Assembly: GCA_025350325.1 (NCBI GenBank) | Contig: JANXYB010000013.1 | Coordinates: forward strand, 36,939 to 100,938 | Source: Acidobacteriaceae bacterium | Lineage (GTDB): Bacteria > Acidobacteriota > Terriglobia > Terriglobales > Acidobacteriaceae | Length of the DNA stretch: 64,000 nt | Direction: 5' to 3' | Shown here: positions 1 through 7,463 of the stretch, one piece after another | Position numbering within the stretch: position 1 is the first letter of the stretch | Layout: every line of letters begins with the position of its first letter | Notes under the pieces: model-generated | The model's database searches: none | What the model saw: only the letters and a program-made list of their open reading frames with translations | Told to the model about the DNA's origin: nothing | Made by a program: the position numbers and the translations under genes

Positions 1-2396
1 CACCAAAGTCTGCGATACGTGAGATTCGTATCAATCAGAATCCCTTCTCGGCTGAATATGACCGTTTGGGTTACGGGCGAATCGAGATTCTCACGAAGCC
101 AGGAACCGACAAGCTTCACGGCCAATTCTTCATCCAGGGCAACCACAAAGACTTCAACACCGGCAATCCTTTCACCAAGACAATTCCCTCTTACTACAGC
201 TACCAATTCAACGGAACATTGAATGGGTCAATCTCCAAGACAGCTTCATTTTTTGTAAGTGCAGAACAGCGCAATACTGAAAGCGTGAATGCATGGCGAA
301 TTCTCGACGCTGTGGTTAACGACGGTTCAAATTTCGTGAATATTCCGGATTACGCGGTGAACCTTATCAATCGGCGCATTCGCGACAATGCCTCGGCGCG
401 CGTCGATTGGCAATTGGGAGCAAAGAATACCTTTACCGCGCGCTACGGTTTTTGGTTAGAGGCGGAGCACGGCAATTTGAATACAAACGCATTGCCCAGC
501 GCATCGACGCACGAGGCCAACACCGACCACACGGTGCAGTTGAGTGATTCTTTAATCTTGAGCGATCACGCAGTCAATGAGACTCGCTTTCAATACGAGC
601 GGCAAAACGAAAATCATTATCCAGACTCGACGGCACGCACCATCAACGTGCAAGGCGACTTCACGGGAGGCGGATATTCCGGCCAGCAGAGCCGCGATCA
701 TGCGACCCGGCTTGAGTTCTGGAACATCACGACACTGAGTCATGGGTCGCAGGCAATAAAATTTGGAACGCGCGTGCGGGATACGCGCGATGCAAATCTG
801 ACGAACGCAAATTTCAACGGGTCTTTTACGTTCGATTCACCCACCAGCTACCTCAACATGGCGAATGGGCTCGCGGCCGGCACGCCCTTCGACCAATTAG
901 TTAGCGAAGGATATGGCCCAACGGCGGCCAACTACGCCACGGGCGGACAGTCTGCATTAGCAAATATGTTTGACGTCGCGCTATTTGCGCAAGATGACTG
1001 GAAAGTGAATCCGCGCCTATCGGTCTCGGGCGGGCTGCGCTGGGAATCGCAGAATCACATTACAGATCACAACGACTGGGCCCCTCGAGTCTCGATGGCC
1101 TACGCACTCGATGGTGGAAAAAATAACAAAAAAACCAAGACCGTATTGCGCGGCGGTTATGGGCTTTTTTATGATCGCTTTCAGAGCAATAACCTGCTCA
1201 CCATCAATCGAGCCAACATTCAGAATCGGATTGTAGTCAATAATCCCAATTGCGGTTCAACTACCTCCTCTGGCACTCAAGCTACATCTCTCGATCAAAT
1301 CGACCTTAGCTCATGCACCAGCACGATTGGCTCATCGACGACCTCGGTTCCAGTGAAGTACGAAGTTGCACCGCATTTCCACTCGCCGTACACAGGGCAA
1401 GCAGGTGTCGGCCTCGAAAGGCAGCTTACCGCCGGCACCAGCCTCACACTCACATACTTGCATTCTTTTGGAGTGCACCAACTTGTAACGCGCAACGCAA
1501 ATCAGGCTGTAGGCGGAACACCGCAGACCCAATCGGGCGGATACCTATATGAGTATTTCCCCGAGGCGGTGTTCAAACAGGATCAATTGATTGCAAGCGT
1601 CAACGCGAAGATCACAAAAAACCTCAATCTGACCGGCTTCTATACGCTTGCATCGGCCAACACAAATAGCGCCGGCGGCAGTGTGTCGAATGCATACGAT
1701 CTCGGCCAGGATTACGGACCCGCGGCGTTTGTGTCGCGCAACACACTCTTTATGATGGGCAATTACAACGGGCCGTGGGGCGTTCGATTCAGTCCGTTTA
1801 TGTTGGCGCAATCCGGACGACCGTTCAATATCGTGTTGGCGACCGACCCCCTGAATAACCTCTACAATCAGCGTCCCACCTACGCCACTGCTTCGACGCC
1901 AATCGCCGATCAGGTCGATACGCCCTATGGCATTTTCGACGCTGCGGCACTCCCTGGTGAAAAGTTGATCCCCGCCAATCTTGGGAATGGTCCAGCGGCA
2001 GTCGCGGTGAATCTGCGTGTCAGTCGCGGCTTTGGATTTGGGCCAAAGGTCGGCTCAGCAGCAGGCGCTAATCAAAATGGCGGACCTCCCGGCGGCGGAC
2101 CCGGAGGCGGCGGGCGTGGCGGACCCCCGGGCGGTGGTCTTGGGCCGGGCGGCCTGGGCGGTGGCGGCGGACACGGTGGACCTGGCGGCATGTTTGGCCC
2201 CACCAGCAGCGGCAAAAAGTACACGTTGAACTTCAGCGTGCAAGCGCTGAATCTATTCAACAACATTGACTACGGCCAGCCGGGAGGAGTTCTCACGAGC
2301 CCATCGTTCAACCACTCAACCAGCTTGGCGCAAGGCATGTTCAGCACAGGGTCTGCAGCACGTCGCGTGTTTGCGCAGGTAGTATTTTCGTTCTAA
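1..2396 (+). CDS. TonB-dependent receptor, Oar-like, 5'-truncated by the window edge
   Basis: This is the C-terminal part of an outer-membrane TonB-dependent receptor. The frame is open from base 3, and the first visible residues (IREIRINQNPFSAEYD) look like the end of a plug domain, so the true start lies upstream. The remainder reads as a beta-barrel with alternating aromatic strands, and it ends in the terminal Phe (VVFSF) typical of outer-membrane proteins. The family in Acidobacteriota usually carries an N-terminal carboxypeptidase-regulatory-like domain, which would be off the window. A Gly/Pro-rich segment (about bases 2070-2200) lies before the last strands. The substrate cannot be told; large oligosaccharides or peptides are usual for this class. 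Confidence 0.9.
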   Translation, partial: PKSAIREIRINQNPFSAEYDRLGYGRIEILTKPGTDKLHGQFFIQGNHKDFNTGNPFTKTIPSYYSYQFNGTLNGSISKTASFFVSAEQRNTESVNAWRILDAVVNDGSNFVNIPDYAVNLINRRIRDNASARVDWQLGAKNTFTARYGFWLEAEHGNLNTNALPSASTHEANTDHTVQLSDSLILSDHAVNETRFQYERQNENHYPDSTARTINVQGDFTGGGYSGQQSRDHATRLEFWNITTLSHGSQAIKFGTRVRDTRDANLTNANFNGSFTFDSPTSYLNMANGLAAGTPFDQLVSEGYGPTAANYATGGQSALANMFDVALFAQDDWKVNPRLSVSGGLRWESQNHITDHNDWAPRVSMAYALDGGKNNKKTKTVLRGGYGLFYDRFQSNNLLTINRANIQNRIVVNNPNCGSTTSSGTQATSLDQIDLSSCTSTIGSSTTSVPVKYEVAPHFHSPYTGQAGVGLERQLTAGTSLTLTYLHSFGVHQLVTRNANQAVGGTPQTQSGGYLYEYFPEAVFKQDQLIASVNAKITKNLNLTGFYTLASANTNSAGGSVSNAYDLGQDYGPAAFVSRNTLFMMGNYNGPWGVRFSPFMLAQSGRPFNIVLATDPLNNLYNQRPTYATASTPIADQVDTPYGIFDAAALPGEKLIPANLGNGPAAVAVNLRVSRGFGFGPKVGSAAGANQNGGPPGGGPGGGGRGGPPGGGLGPGGLGGGGGHGGPGGMFGPTSSGKKYTLNFSVQALNLFNNIDYGQPGGVLTSPSFNHSTSLAQGMFSTGSAARRVFAQVVFSF

Positions 2397-2420
2397 ACAA
2401 ATTCACCACAACTAGTAAAG

Positions 2421-2447
2421 GCCGAGGCATACGCTTCGGCTTTTTAT
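2421..2447 (+). terminator. Rho-independent terminator of the TonB receptor
   Basis: A GCCGA/TCGGC stem, extended by a G-T and a G-C pair around a short loop, is followed by TTTTT. It lies 25 bases past the receptor stop codon and before the convergent glycosyltransferase gene. Confidence 0.7.
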
Positions 2448-2482
2448 TGTCAATGCGCGATGCGGCCATCGCACTCTTAGAA

Positions 2483-3592
2483 CTAGAACGGTCGCGCAAC
2501 CAGCGAGACGTAAAGTGACTCCATCTCATCGGCCTTCGAGTCGATGCTAAATAAAGCCTCAATGCGTGCGCGTGCCGCCCATCCCTTCGCGTGCAAACCA
2601 TCAACTGGCGAACCCAAGACGGCCAGCATCGCGGCAGCAAGTGCATCGGCGTCTCCAGGGGGAACGATAAATGCAGTTTCTCCGGTGAGTTCGCGCACAC
2701 CGCCAACATCGGTGGCGATGACGGGCTTTCTCATTGCCATCGCCTCCCCTACTACCAGAGGCATGCCTTCCCAAGCGGAGCTGAGCACGAACGCATCGGC
2801 GGCATCGAGCAGGGATGGGATGTCGCGGCGCAGACCGAGCCAATGCACGTCCGCGTCAACGTCACGCTCGCTCGCGTTGCTAACCCAGCGTACCGGTGGC
2901 GCATTTCTGCCCGGCTCGCCTGCGATCCATAATTTCGTCTGCGGAAATGTGCTGTGAACTTGGTCGAAGGCGTGTAACAGGCTCGGATAGTCTTTTGCTG
3001 GGACGATGCGGCCGACGGCGAGGAACACAAACGATTCTCCAGCCCGCATCGTGCTCCTTGTGGCTGACCGACGCTCTGGTTGTGCAGAAAATTCCAGTGT
3101 ATCGATGCCATTTGTTATAACGCTGCATTTGCTCTGGGGGACGGCACGCACATTGATTGATCGCATTGCCACTGCCTGGCTGACTGCGGTGGTATGTAAA
3201 CTCATCCTGTCGGTGAGTCTGTATGCATAGGTGCGCCACTTTGGCCCTTCACAAATATTGTGAACGGTGGACAGGACGCGCGGTGCGGCACCAATTACGT
3301 TGAGAGCGCGCGCGAACATATTGGCATAGAACGTGTGGCTATGTAATATTTCCGGTCGGAACGATTGCAGGAATTGGCGCGCCCGAATCAGCGCTGCGAG
3401 AAGACTGATCGCATTTTTTTGCATGTTGAGGTAGACGACTTCAATGTCGGTGCGCCATTCCTCGACGCCGCGCGGTCTGAGAACGAGGATCGCTACCGCA
3501 TGTCCCCGAGCAGCCGTGCGCTCGGCCAGTGCAATGACTTGACGCTCGGCCCCGCCGACGCCGAGCGAAGTTAGCATGTAGGCAATGCGCAT
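2483..3592 (-). CDS. Glycosyltransferase family 4
   Basis: A 369-residue GT-B fold glycosyltransferase. The N-terminus (MRIAYMLTSLGVGGAERQV) is the classic donor/acceptor Rossmann opening of GT4 enzymes, and the C-terminal half carries the nucleotide-sugar signature EGMPLVVGEAMA with the E-x7-E pattern, followed by PVIATDVGGV. It probably adds a sugar to a cell-surface polysaccharide or lipid at the inner face of the membrane. The start was set at the ATG with an upstream GGAG at good spacing; the frame stays open for another 88 codons upstream but would run into the neighbouring gene and has no family similarity. The acceptor is unknown. Confidence 0.88.
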   Translation of the reverse strand: MRIAYMLTSLGVGGAERQVIALAERTAARGHAVAILVLRPRGVEEWRTDIEVVYLNMQKNAISLLAALIRARQFLQSFRPEILHSHTFYANMFARALNVIGAAPRVLSTVHNICEGPKWRTYAYRLTDRMSLHTTAVSQAVAMRSINVRAVPQSKCSVITNGIDTLEFSAQPERRSATRSTMRAGESFVFLAVGRIVPAKDYPSLLHAFDQVHSTFPQTKLWIAGEPGRNAPPVRWVSNASERDVDADVHWLGLRRDIPSLLDAADAFVLSSAWEGMPLVVGEAMAMRKPVIATDVGGVRELTGETAFIVPPGDADALAAAMLAVLGSPVDGLHAKGWAARARIEALFSIDSKADEMESLYVSLVARPF

Positions 3593-3809
3593 CGATCTCC
3601 GAGCTGGTTTGAATGTTGGTGAGACGATGATAGCGCGAGTTATCAGCCCAGGCTGTGTGCGCGCACTCGGTCTAGAGCAGACCCTTTGCTGCGAGAGTGT
3701 ATCCACCGCAAACCACCCCGGCCCGCAATACCAATCACGAATGCCGCAACCCTGCCGCCGGCTTAGGACGCGATAAATCCAAATGAAGTTACTCGATGAT
3801 CTCGCTGAC

Positions 3810-4520
3810 TTAAATTCTCTTTCCTTTGCACACGGTGACAGCAGAACCTTCGGCAATGAAAGCCGATCGCGCTGGCTGACTTAGGGCCGTCGCGAATTCG
3901 GACCCGTAGTAACGGCCCGCGTCTCCACTGAGACCAAAATTATCCGCGTCTCTTACCAGCCATCGCGGATGTTGGACCTCGTATTCGAGGCAGCCACCAT
4001 CTTTTTGCGACGCATAGCCCCAGTAATGCTCGGTGATGAATTGGCCGAGCGACTGTTCAGGCGGCAGATAACCGCGTTGCGCAGTTTCAATCCAGATCGA
4101 GCAGCGATTCGTTTGAGGTCCCCAGAAATATTCAGCCTCGAGCACGTCGTCAACAGGGCGCGTTTGGACGTGGTGCGCCATCGGGACCCTGGAATATTTT
4201 TCACCGAAGGCATACCGTGCAATTGCGGCAACAGCAAATTTGGGAACGAGTTCGCTGATGAAGACAGCCCCGCGTTTTGAGCCGCGACGAACGTAGAAGC
4301 GAAGGTTCACCTCTTCAAACGCCTGATGGAATGGAATTGCGATTCCAGCGATGCGTGTGCGATTGAAGTTGAAGCCGACAAGGCTCGCGTAGGTCTGCCC
4401 TTCAAACGAATCGAGCTCCGTGCCAGCCGGAACGAACGGCTCCAGCAGCGACGGCTCAAGCGCGTAGTTGAGCATGACGAGGTCGCGCCATTCGGCAGTA
4501 AGGAACGTGCGCGTTGACAT
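3810..4520 (-). CDS. DUF2071 (YqjF-like) protein
   Basis: A 236-residue protein of the YqjF/DUF2071 family. The opening FLTAEWRDLVMLNYALEP, the motif SLVGFNF and the later VNLRFYVR are characteristic of the family as I know it. The fold is related to acetoacetate decarboxylase, but the function of the group is not established. It is read leftward toward the glycosyltransferase gene with a 217-base gap, so co-transcription is possible. A weak AAGG precedes the ATG. No signal peptide or membrane segment is visible, so it is probably cytoplasmic. Confidence 0.85.
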   Translation of the reverse strand: MSTRTFLTAEWRDLVMLNYALEPSLLEPFVPAGTELDSFEGQTYASLVGFNFNRTRIAGIAIPFHQAFEEVNLRFYVRRGSKRGAVFISELVPKFAVAAIARYAFGEKYSRVPMAHHVQTRPVDDVLEAEYFWGPQTNRCSIWIETAQRGYLPPEQSLGQFITEHYWGYASQKDGGCLEYEVQHPRWLVRDADNFGLSGDAGRYYGSEFATALSQPARSAFIAEGSAVTVCKGKRI

Positions 4521-4822
4521 ATTCAGGAGGCCTTAACGATCCGGTGCGCCAATGTAACCGAGTTCCGCCCACGATTAAAGCACTGGCCTGTGCATTCCGC
4601 TTCAAACTCTGGGTTAGCTGCCGTCATACCGCCGATGCAGCCACCGACATTGATTCTCGCAACGCAGTTGGTCTGACAAACCACTATAGCGCGGCATCAG
4701 GCTCAACCGAAAGGATGACAGAGAGACACGATGCCGAATGACTTTCTGGTCCGCGTAATATTCTTATACAAAAATCACAGACCGGGCTGTACAATCGCCA
4801 CGAGGAGACCCACGAGGAAGCC
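4521..4822. other. Divergent intergenic region
   Basis: This 302-base gap lies between two genes that diverge, so it should hold both promoters. A TACAAT at 4790-4795 could be a -10 box for the zinc-ribbon gene but lacks a convincing -35. GAGGAA at 4813-4818 is the ribosome-binding site of that gene. No ORF with family similarity is seen. Confidence 0.4.
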
Positions 4823-5158
4823 ATGGCCGGAGATATTCAACTTACTTGCAGTGATTGTGGACAAGACTTTACGTTTACCGCTGCTGATCAAACGTTCTTT
4901 CAGGAACGCGGTTATTCGACACCTAAGCGCTGCAAACCGTGCCGTCAGGCAAAGAAGACCGAGCAAGGTGGTGCCGGTGGTGGTGCAGGTTACCGCCCGG
5001 CTCCTTCCCATGGGACTCCCGTGATTTGCTCTGGCTGCGGCCAGCCCACTACCGTTCCTTTCGAACCGCGTGGCGATCGTCCAGTTTTTTGTCGCGATTG
5101 CTACCAGGCGCGTAAAGGCAGCGGTGGCGGCGGATCGCGCGGCGGCGGTCGCTTTTAG
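4823..5158 (+). CDS. Small zinc-ribbon protein
   Basis: A 111-residue protein with two CxxC-type zinc-binding modules. The first pairs CSDC (about residues 9-12) with CKPC (about 38-41); the second pairs CSGC with CRDC near the C-terminus. A Gly-rich linker joins them, and the tail is Gly/Ser/Arg-rich, as in some nucleic-acid-binding proteins. The double zinc-ribbon layout with the phrase FEPRGDRPVFCRDCY is common in a family of uncharacterised bacterial proteins. It has a strong GAGGAA ribosome site and a terminator of its own, so it is probably monocistronic. The role is unknown; RNA binding is only a guess from the tail. Confidence 0.85.
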   Translation: MAGDIQLTCSDCGQDFTFTAADQTFFQERGYSTPKRCKPCRQAKKTEQGGAGGGAGYRPAPSHGTPVICSGCGQPTTVPFEPRGDRPVFCRDCYQARKGSGGGGSRGGGRF

Positions 5159-5170
5159 CCCTAACGCGCA

Positions 5171-5197
5171 GGTGTTGCACTACGTAGGTGCAACGCC
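5171..5197. repeat. Strong hairpin after the zinc-ribbon gene
   Basis: GGTGTTGCAC pairs with GTGCAACGCC over ten positions (one T-G wobble) around a 7-base loop TACGTAG. It begins 13 bases past the stop codon and is not followed by a T-run, so it is more likely an RNA-stabilising or protein-binding hairpin than a terminator. Confidence 0.6.
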
Positions 5198-5243
5198 CCA
5201 CACAAGCCACAGCGTTTGAGATTCATTCAAGCAACAGGGGGAT

Positions 5244-5278
5244 CCGCAAAGCGGCTCGTGCACGTTTGCGGTTTTTTT
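5244..5278 (+). terminator. Rho-independent terminator of the zinc-ribbon gene
   Basis: CCGCAAA (5244-5250) pairs with TTTGCGG (5265-5271), followed by seven T residues. It lies about 85 bases past the zinc-ribbon stop codon. Confidence 0.75.
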
Positions 5279-5335
5279 CCGGGTCCGTTCCCCGTCTGCT
5301 GTCTAACCTGTTATTCACCTGAATCGGTCACAAGT

Positions 5336-5369
5336 CTAAGGCAGCCACATTGACCCGTGGCTGCCTTAG
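5336..5369. repeat. 13-bp perfect inverted repeat
   Basis: CTAAGGCAGCCAC (5336-5348) and its exact reverse complement GTGGCTGCCTTAG (5357-5369) flank the loop ATTGACCC. Such a stem would be very stable as RNA. No T-run follows on either strand, so a simple terminator is not favoured. Confidence 0.65.
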
Positions 5370-5553
5370 CTTTGCATTGTCATCTCGTGCGAAGGTCGCC
5401 CAACCGAGAGCATCGTTCTCTTGAGCGAAGGTCGCATGGCGTCGGAATCCCGACGAACGGGTCTTCGTTCGTTGGGTGATTGACCGAAGTCGAAAGACCA
5501 GCGTGTGCCTCTAAGGCTGTAGCGTGTTCCTACACCTCAAAACAGACAGATCT

Positions 5554-5607
5554 GAAATAGCGCTTTGTATCAGGGCATAGCCTTCAGCCCTGCCGGCTAG
5601 CTATTTC
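5554..5607. repeat. REP-like palindromic element, copy 1
   Basis: The outer arms GAAATAGC (5554-5561) and GCTATTTC (5600-5607) enclose a core that begins CTTTGTATCAGGGCATAGCC and ends CCTGCC. Related cores occur in reverse orientation at 30163-30190 and 34783-34814, which marks it as a dispersed repeat. Confidence 0.55.
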
Positions 5608-5729
5608 AAAATCAAAGCGACTTCATCCGCCGAGTGAATGTTTCTGTTGAACCATAAACAGACGCACGGCAGCTGTGCCCGTCCGCCTTCATCTAGGCAT
5701 TCAGTTAGAGCGAGCGGAGTCGCGAGCCT

Positions 5730-6335
5730 TCATTTGCCGGCAGCGTCGGACGCCTTCTTTTTCTGCATCTGTACGGTCCAAGGGGGTACGATGCCATTCT
5801 GCCGTGCGTAAGCGATGAGTTGGCCGAGGTGTTCGTGCGCGTCCGCAACGAGGATATAAACAACGTCGCCCTCGTTAGCCTGCGGGCCGAGCTTTGGCAC
5901 CAGCTTTGCGAAATCCGCGTTGCTCATGCCATTGATCGTCTTGGTCGTGAACTCCCAGGACTGATTCAGGTCCTCCACGATGCGATCTTTCTCGGTTGTG
6001 GACTTTTCGAATTCGCCCGCTTTAAACCCCGCCGGAGGGTTTGCACCCATCATGCTCAGGATTCCGTAGCGCTCTCCAGCAACATGCAGAAACACTTCAG
6101 CAAAGGACCGGGTGTTGAGCGCAGGACGCCAGGTGAGCTTGTCTTTTGGAAGTGCCTCGGCGAGATCGATGCACTTCTTATTCACGGCCTGCAAGTCAAC
6201 AAGGGCTTGGGCTTTCATGTCATAGCTAGGTGCAGTTTTGTCAGTAGACATGTCGGGAGTTTGCGCGTGCATTGCGACATCGCTTGCATTCAGGATGCAT
6301 GCCAGACAAATCAAAGACAGAATCGGCGTTTTCAT
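5730..6335 (-). CDS. Secreted DinB-like four-helix protein
   Basis: A 201-residue protein with a signal peptide (MKTPILSLICLACIL..., cleavage near MHA-QT) followed by a DinB/YfiT-type four-helix bundle. Metal-ligand histidines of the family appear in VFLHVAGER and in DAHEHLGQLIAYAR. DinB-fold proteins bind a divalent metal and some are thiol-dependent transferases; no specific substrate can be assigned. The start was chosen at the ATG with upstream GGAG; the frame is open further upstream but lacks a signal or family similarity. It is unusual only in being exported. Confidence 0.85.
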   Translation of the reverse strand: MKTPILSLICLACILNASDVAMHAQTPDMSTDKTAPSYDMKAQALVDLQAVNKKCIDLAEALPKDKLTWRPALNTRSFAEVFLHVAGERYGILSMMGANPPAGFKAGEFEKSTTEKDRIVEDLNQSWEFTTKTINGMSNADFAKLVPKLGPQANEGDVVYILVADAHEHLGQLIAYARQNGIVPPWTVQMQKKKASDAAGK

Positions 6336-6645
6336 TGCGGTCTCCGCTGGAATCGAAGGTCTTGTAATCGACCCGAGGCTAGAACACAGGCCGGAAAGAT
6401 GCAACCAGTTTGTGACCGCCCGGATGTTTCGGGGGATGAGTGGTCTACGAAATTGATCATTCCGGATACGGCGACCCGCCTTCGGATGCTGACTCAGCGT
6501 GGGGTCGCGCGTTCGGCGAACGATCGTACGCGATTTCTTTACATTCCGGGTACATCGTGGTCCACCGTCCTTTACCCCATAGGTCAGCGCGCATCTAATT
6601 TACAGGCCACTGTCTGGCTCAATCGTCGAATCAGAGGATTCATTG
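6336..6645. other. Divergent intergenic region
   Basis: These 310 bases separate the DinB-like gene (minus) from the LolA-like gene (plus) and should contain both promoters. I see no convincing paired -35/-10 boxes and no conserved ORF. AGAGGA at 6632-6637 is the ribosome site for the rightward gene. Confidence 0.35.
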
Positions 6646-7404
6646 ATGAAGAAGTTTTGTGGCCTTGTCGCTGCAGTGTTCCTGTTTCCTTTTCTCGCCC
6701 AAGCAGCGGCTGTTGACGCCGTGCTGGCGGTGCCGCGACAGCGCATCGAGACAGCGGATTATCGCGTGTCTGGTCGCATGGTGCGAATCGATGCAAAAGG
6801 GGCGCACACCAACTACGGAATCACCATCAAGGCACATTGGTTTGGCGACGTGCTGCGCGTATTGGTAGAGGTAGGCTCGCCTCAGGAAGCGCGTTCCCAC
6901 ATCCTGCTCGAAATGCGGCCCAACGGTCAGACCATCGCTAAAATTGCTCACCCCGGTGACAAAGCTGCGAGCACGTTGCCGCTCGGCAAGTGGAGCGACA
7001 CCCCCTTTGGACCTGGCTTCAGCTACGAAGATTTTCTTGAGCCGGAAGTTTATTGGCCGGGACAAGCCGCGCTCGAGCCAACCAAGTACGGCGCGCGTCA
7101 GTGCGACGTGTTAAAAAGCACGCCGGGCACATCCGACCGAACCCATTACTCTGAGGTCCGCACCTGGCTCGATCACAGCATCGGGTTTCCGGTTTATGTC
7201 GAGAAGACAGAGAAAGGCACCGGAGCGGTAAAGCAATTCACGTATATCGGATTGCGGAAAGAGGCTGGAGTGTGGTCGGCTAGCCAGATTGAAGGCAAGG
7301 TCCGCGGGCAGGAGGGTTCGACGCTGCTCATCATTGAACGCGGGACTGCTAAAGCAAATTTGAAGGTCGATGACTTCAGCAATGAACGTATGACCAAGTT
7401 TTAA
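6646..7404 (+). CDS. Periplasmic LolA-like protein
   Basis: A 252-residue protein with a clear signal peptide (MKKFCGLVAAVFLFPFLAQA) and a body that alternates strands with charged turns, like LolA/LolB-type outer-membrane lipoprotein-sorting domains. The phrase TWLDHSIGFPVYVEKTE is the kind found in that fold, where a Trp/Asp/Pro segment lines the lipid cavity. It may bind a lipid or lipoprotein in the periplasm, but no partner is encoded nearby. The ATG at 6646 is preferred over an adjoining upstream TTG because AGAGGA sits eight bases before it. The family assignment is tentative. Confidence 0.65.
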   Translation: MKKFCGLVAAVFLFPFLAQAAAVDAVLAVPRQRIETADYRVSGRMVRIDAKGAHTNYGITIKAHWFGDVLRVLVEVGSPQEARSHILLEMRPNGQTIAKIAHPGDKAASTLPLGKWSDTPFGPGFSYEDFLEPEVYWPGQAALEPTKYGARQCDVLKSTPGTSDRTHYSEVRTWLDHSIGFPVYVEKTEKGTGAVKQFTYIGLRKEAGVWSASQIEGKVRGQEGSTLLIIERGTAKANLKVDDFSNERMTKF

Positions 7405-7463
7405 GCGAGTCTTACTGCGAGCATAGCAGCGAACAAATTATTCGAGCTATCTATGAAAAAGGC

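Larger units (their letters stand above)
5279..5729. other. Non-coding stretch with palindromes
   Basis: About 450 bases with no credible ORF. It contains a 13-bp inverted repeat at 5336-5369 and a REP-like palindrome at 5554-5607, each listed separately, plus imperfect GAAGGTCG repeats around 5391-5450. It lies between the zinc-ribbon gene and the convergent DinB-like gene. Confidence 0.5.

Noticed and set aside
2055..2266. Antisense and shifted ORFs opposite the Gly-rich part of the TonB receptor
   Set aside because: They arise from GGC/GCC repeats; they have no start context and are pure low complexity.
3593..3856. 88-codon N-terminal extension of the glycosyltransferase
   Set aside because: It lacks family similarity, runs into the DUF2071 gene and ignores the GGAG-preceded ATG at 3592.
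5279..5729. A CRISPR array or tRNA in the hairpin-rich gap
   Set aside because: Repeats are neither regular nor spaced, and no cloverleaf can be drawn.
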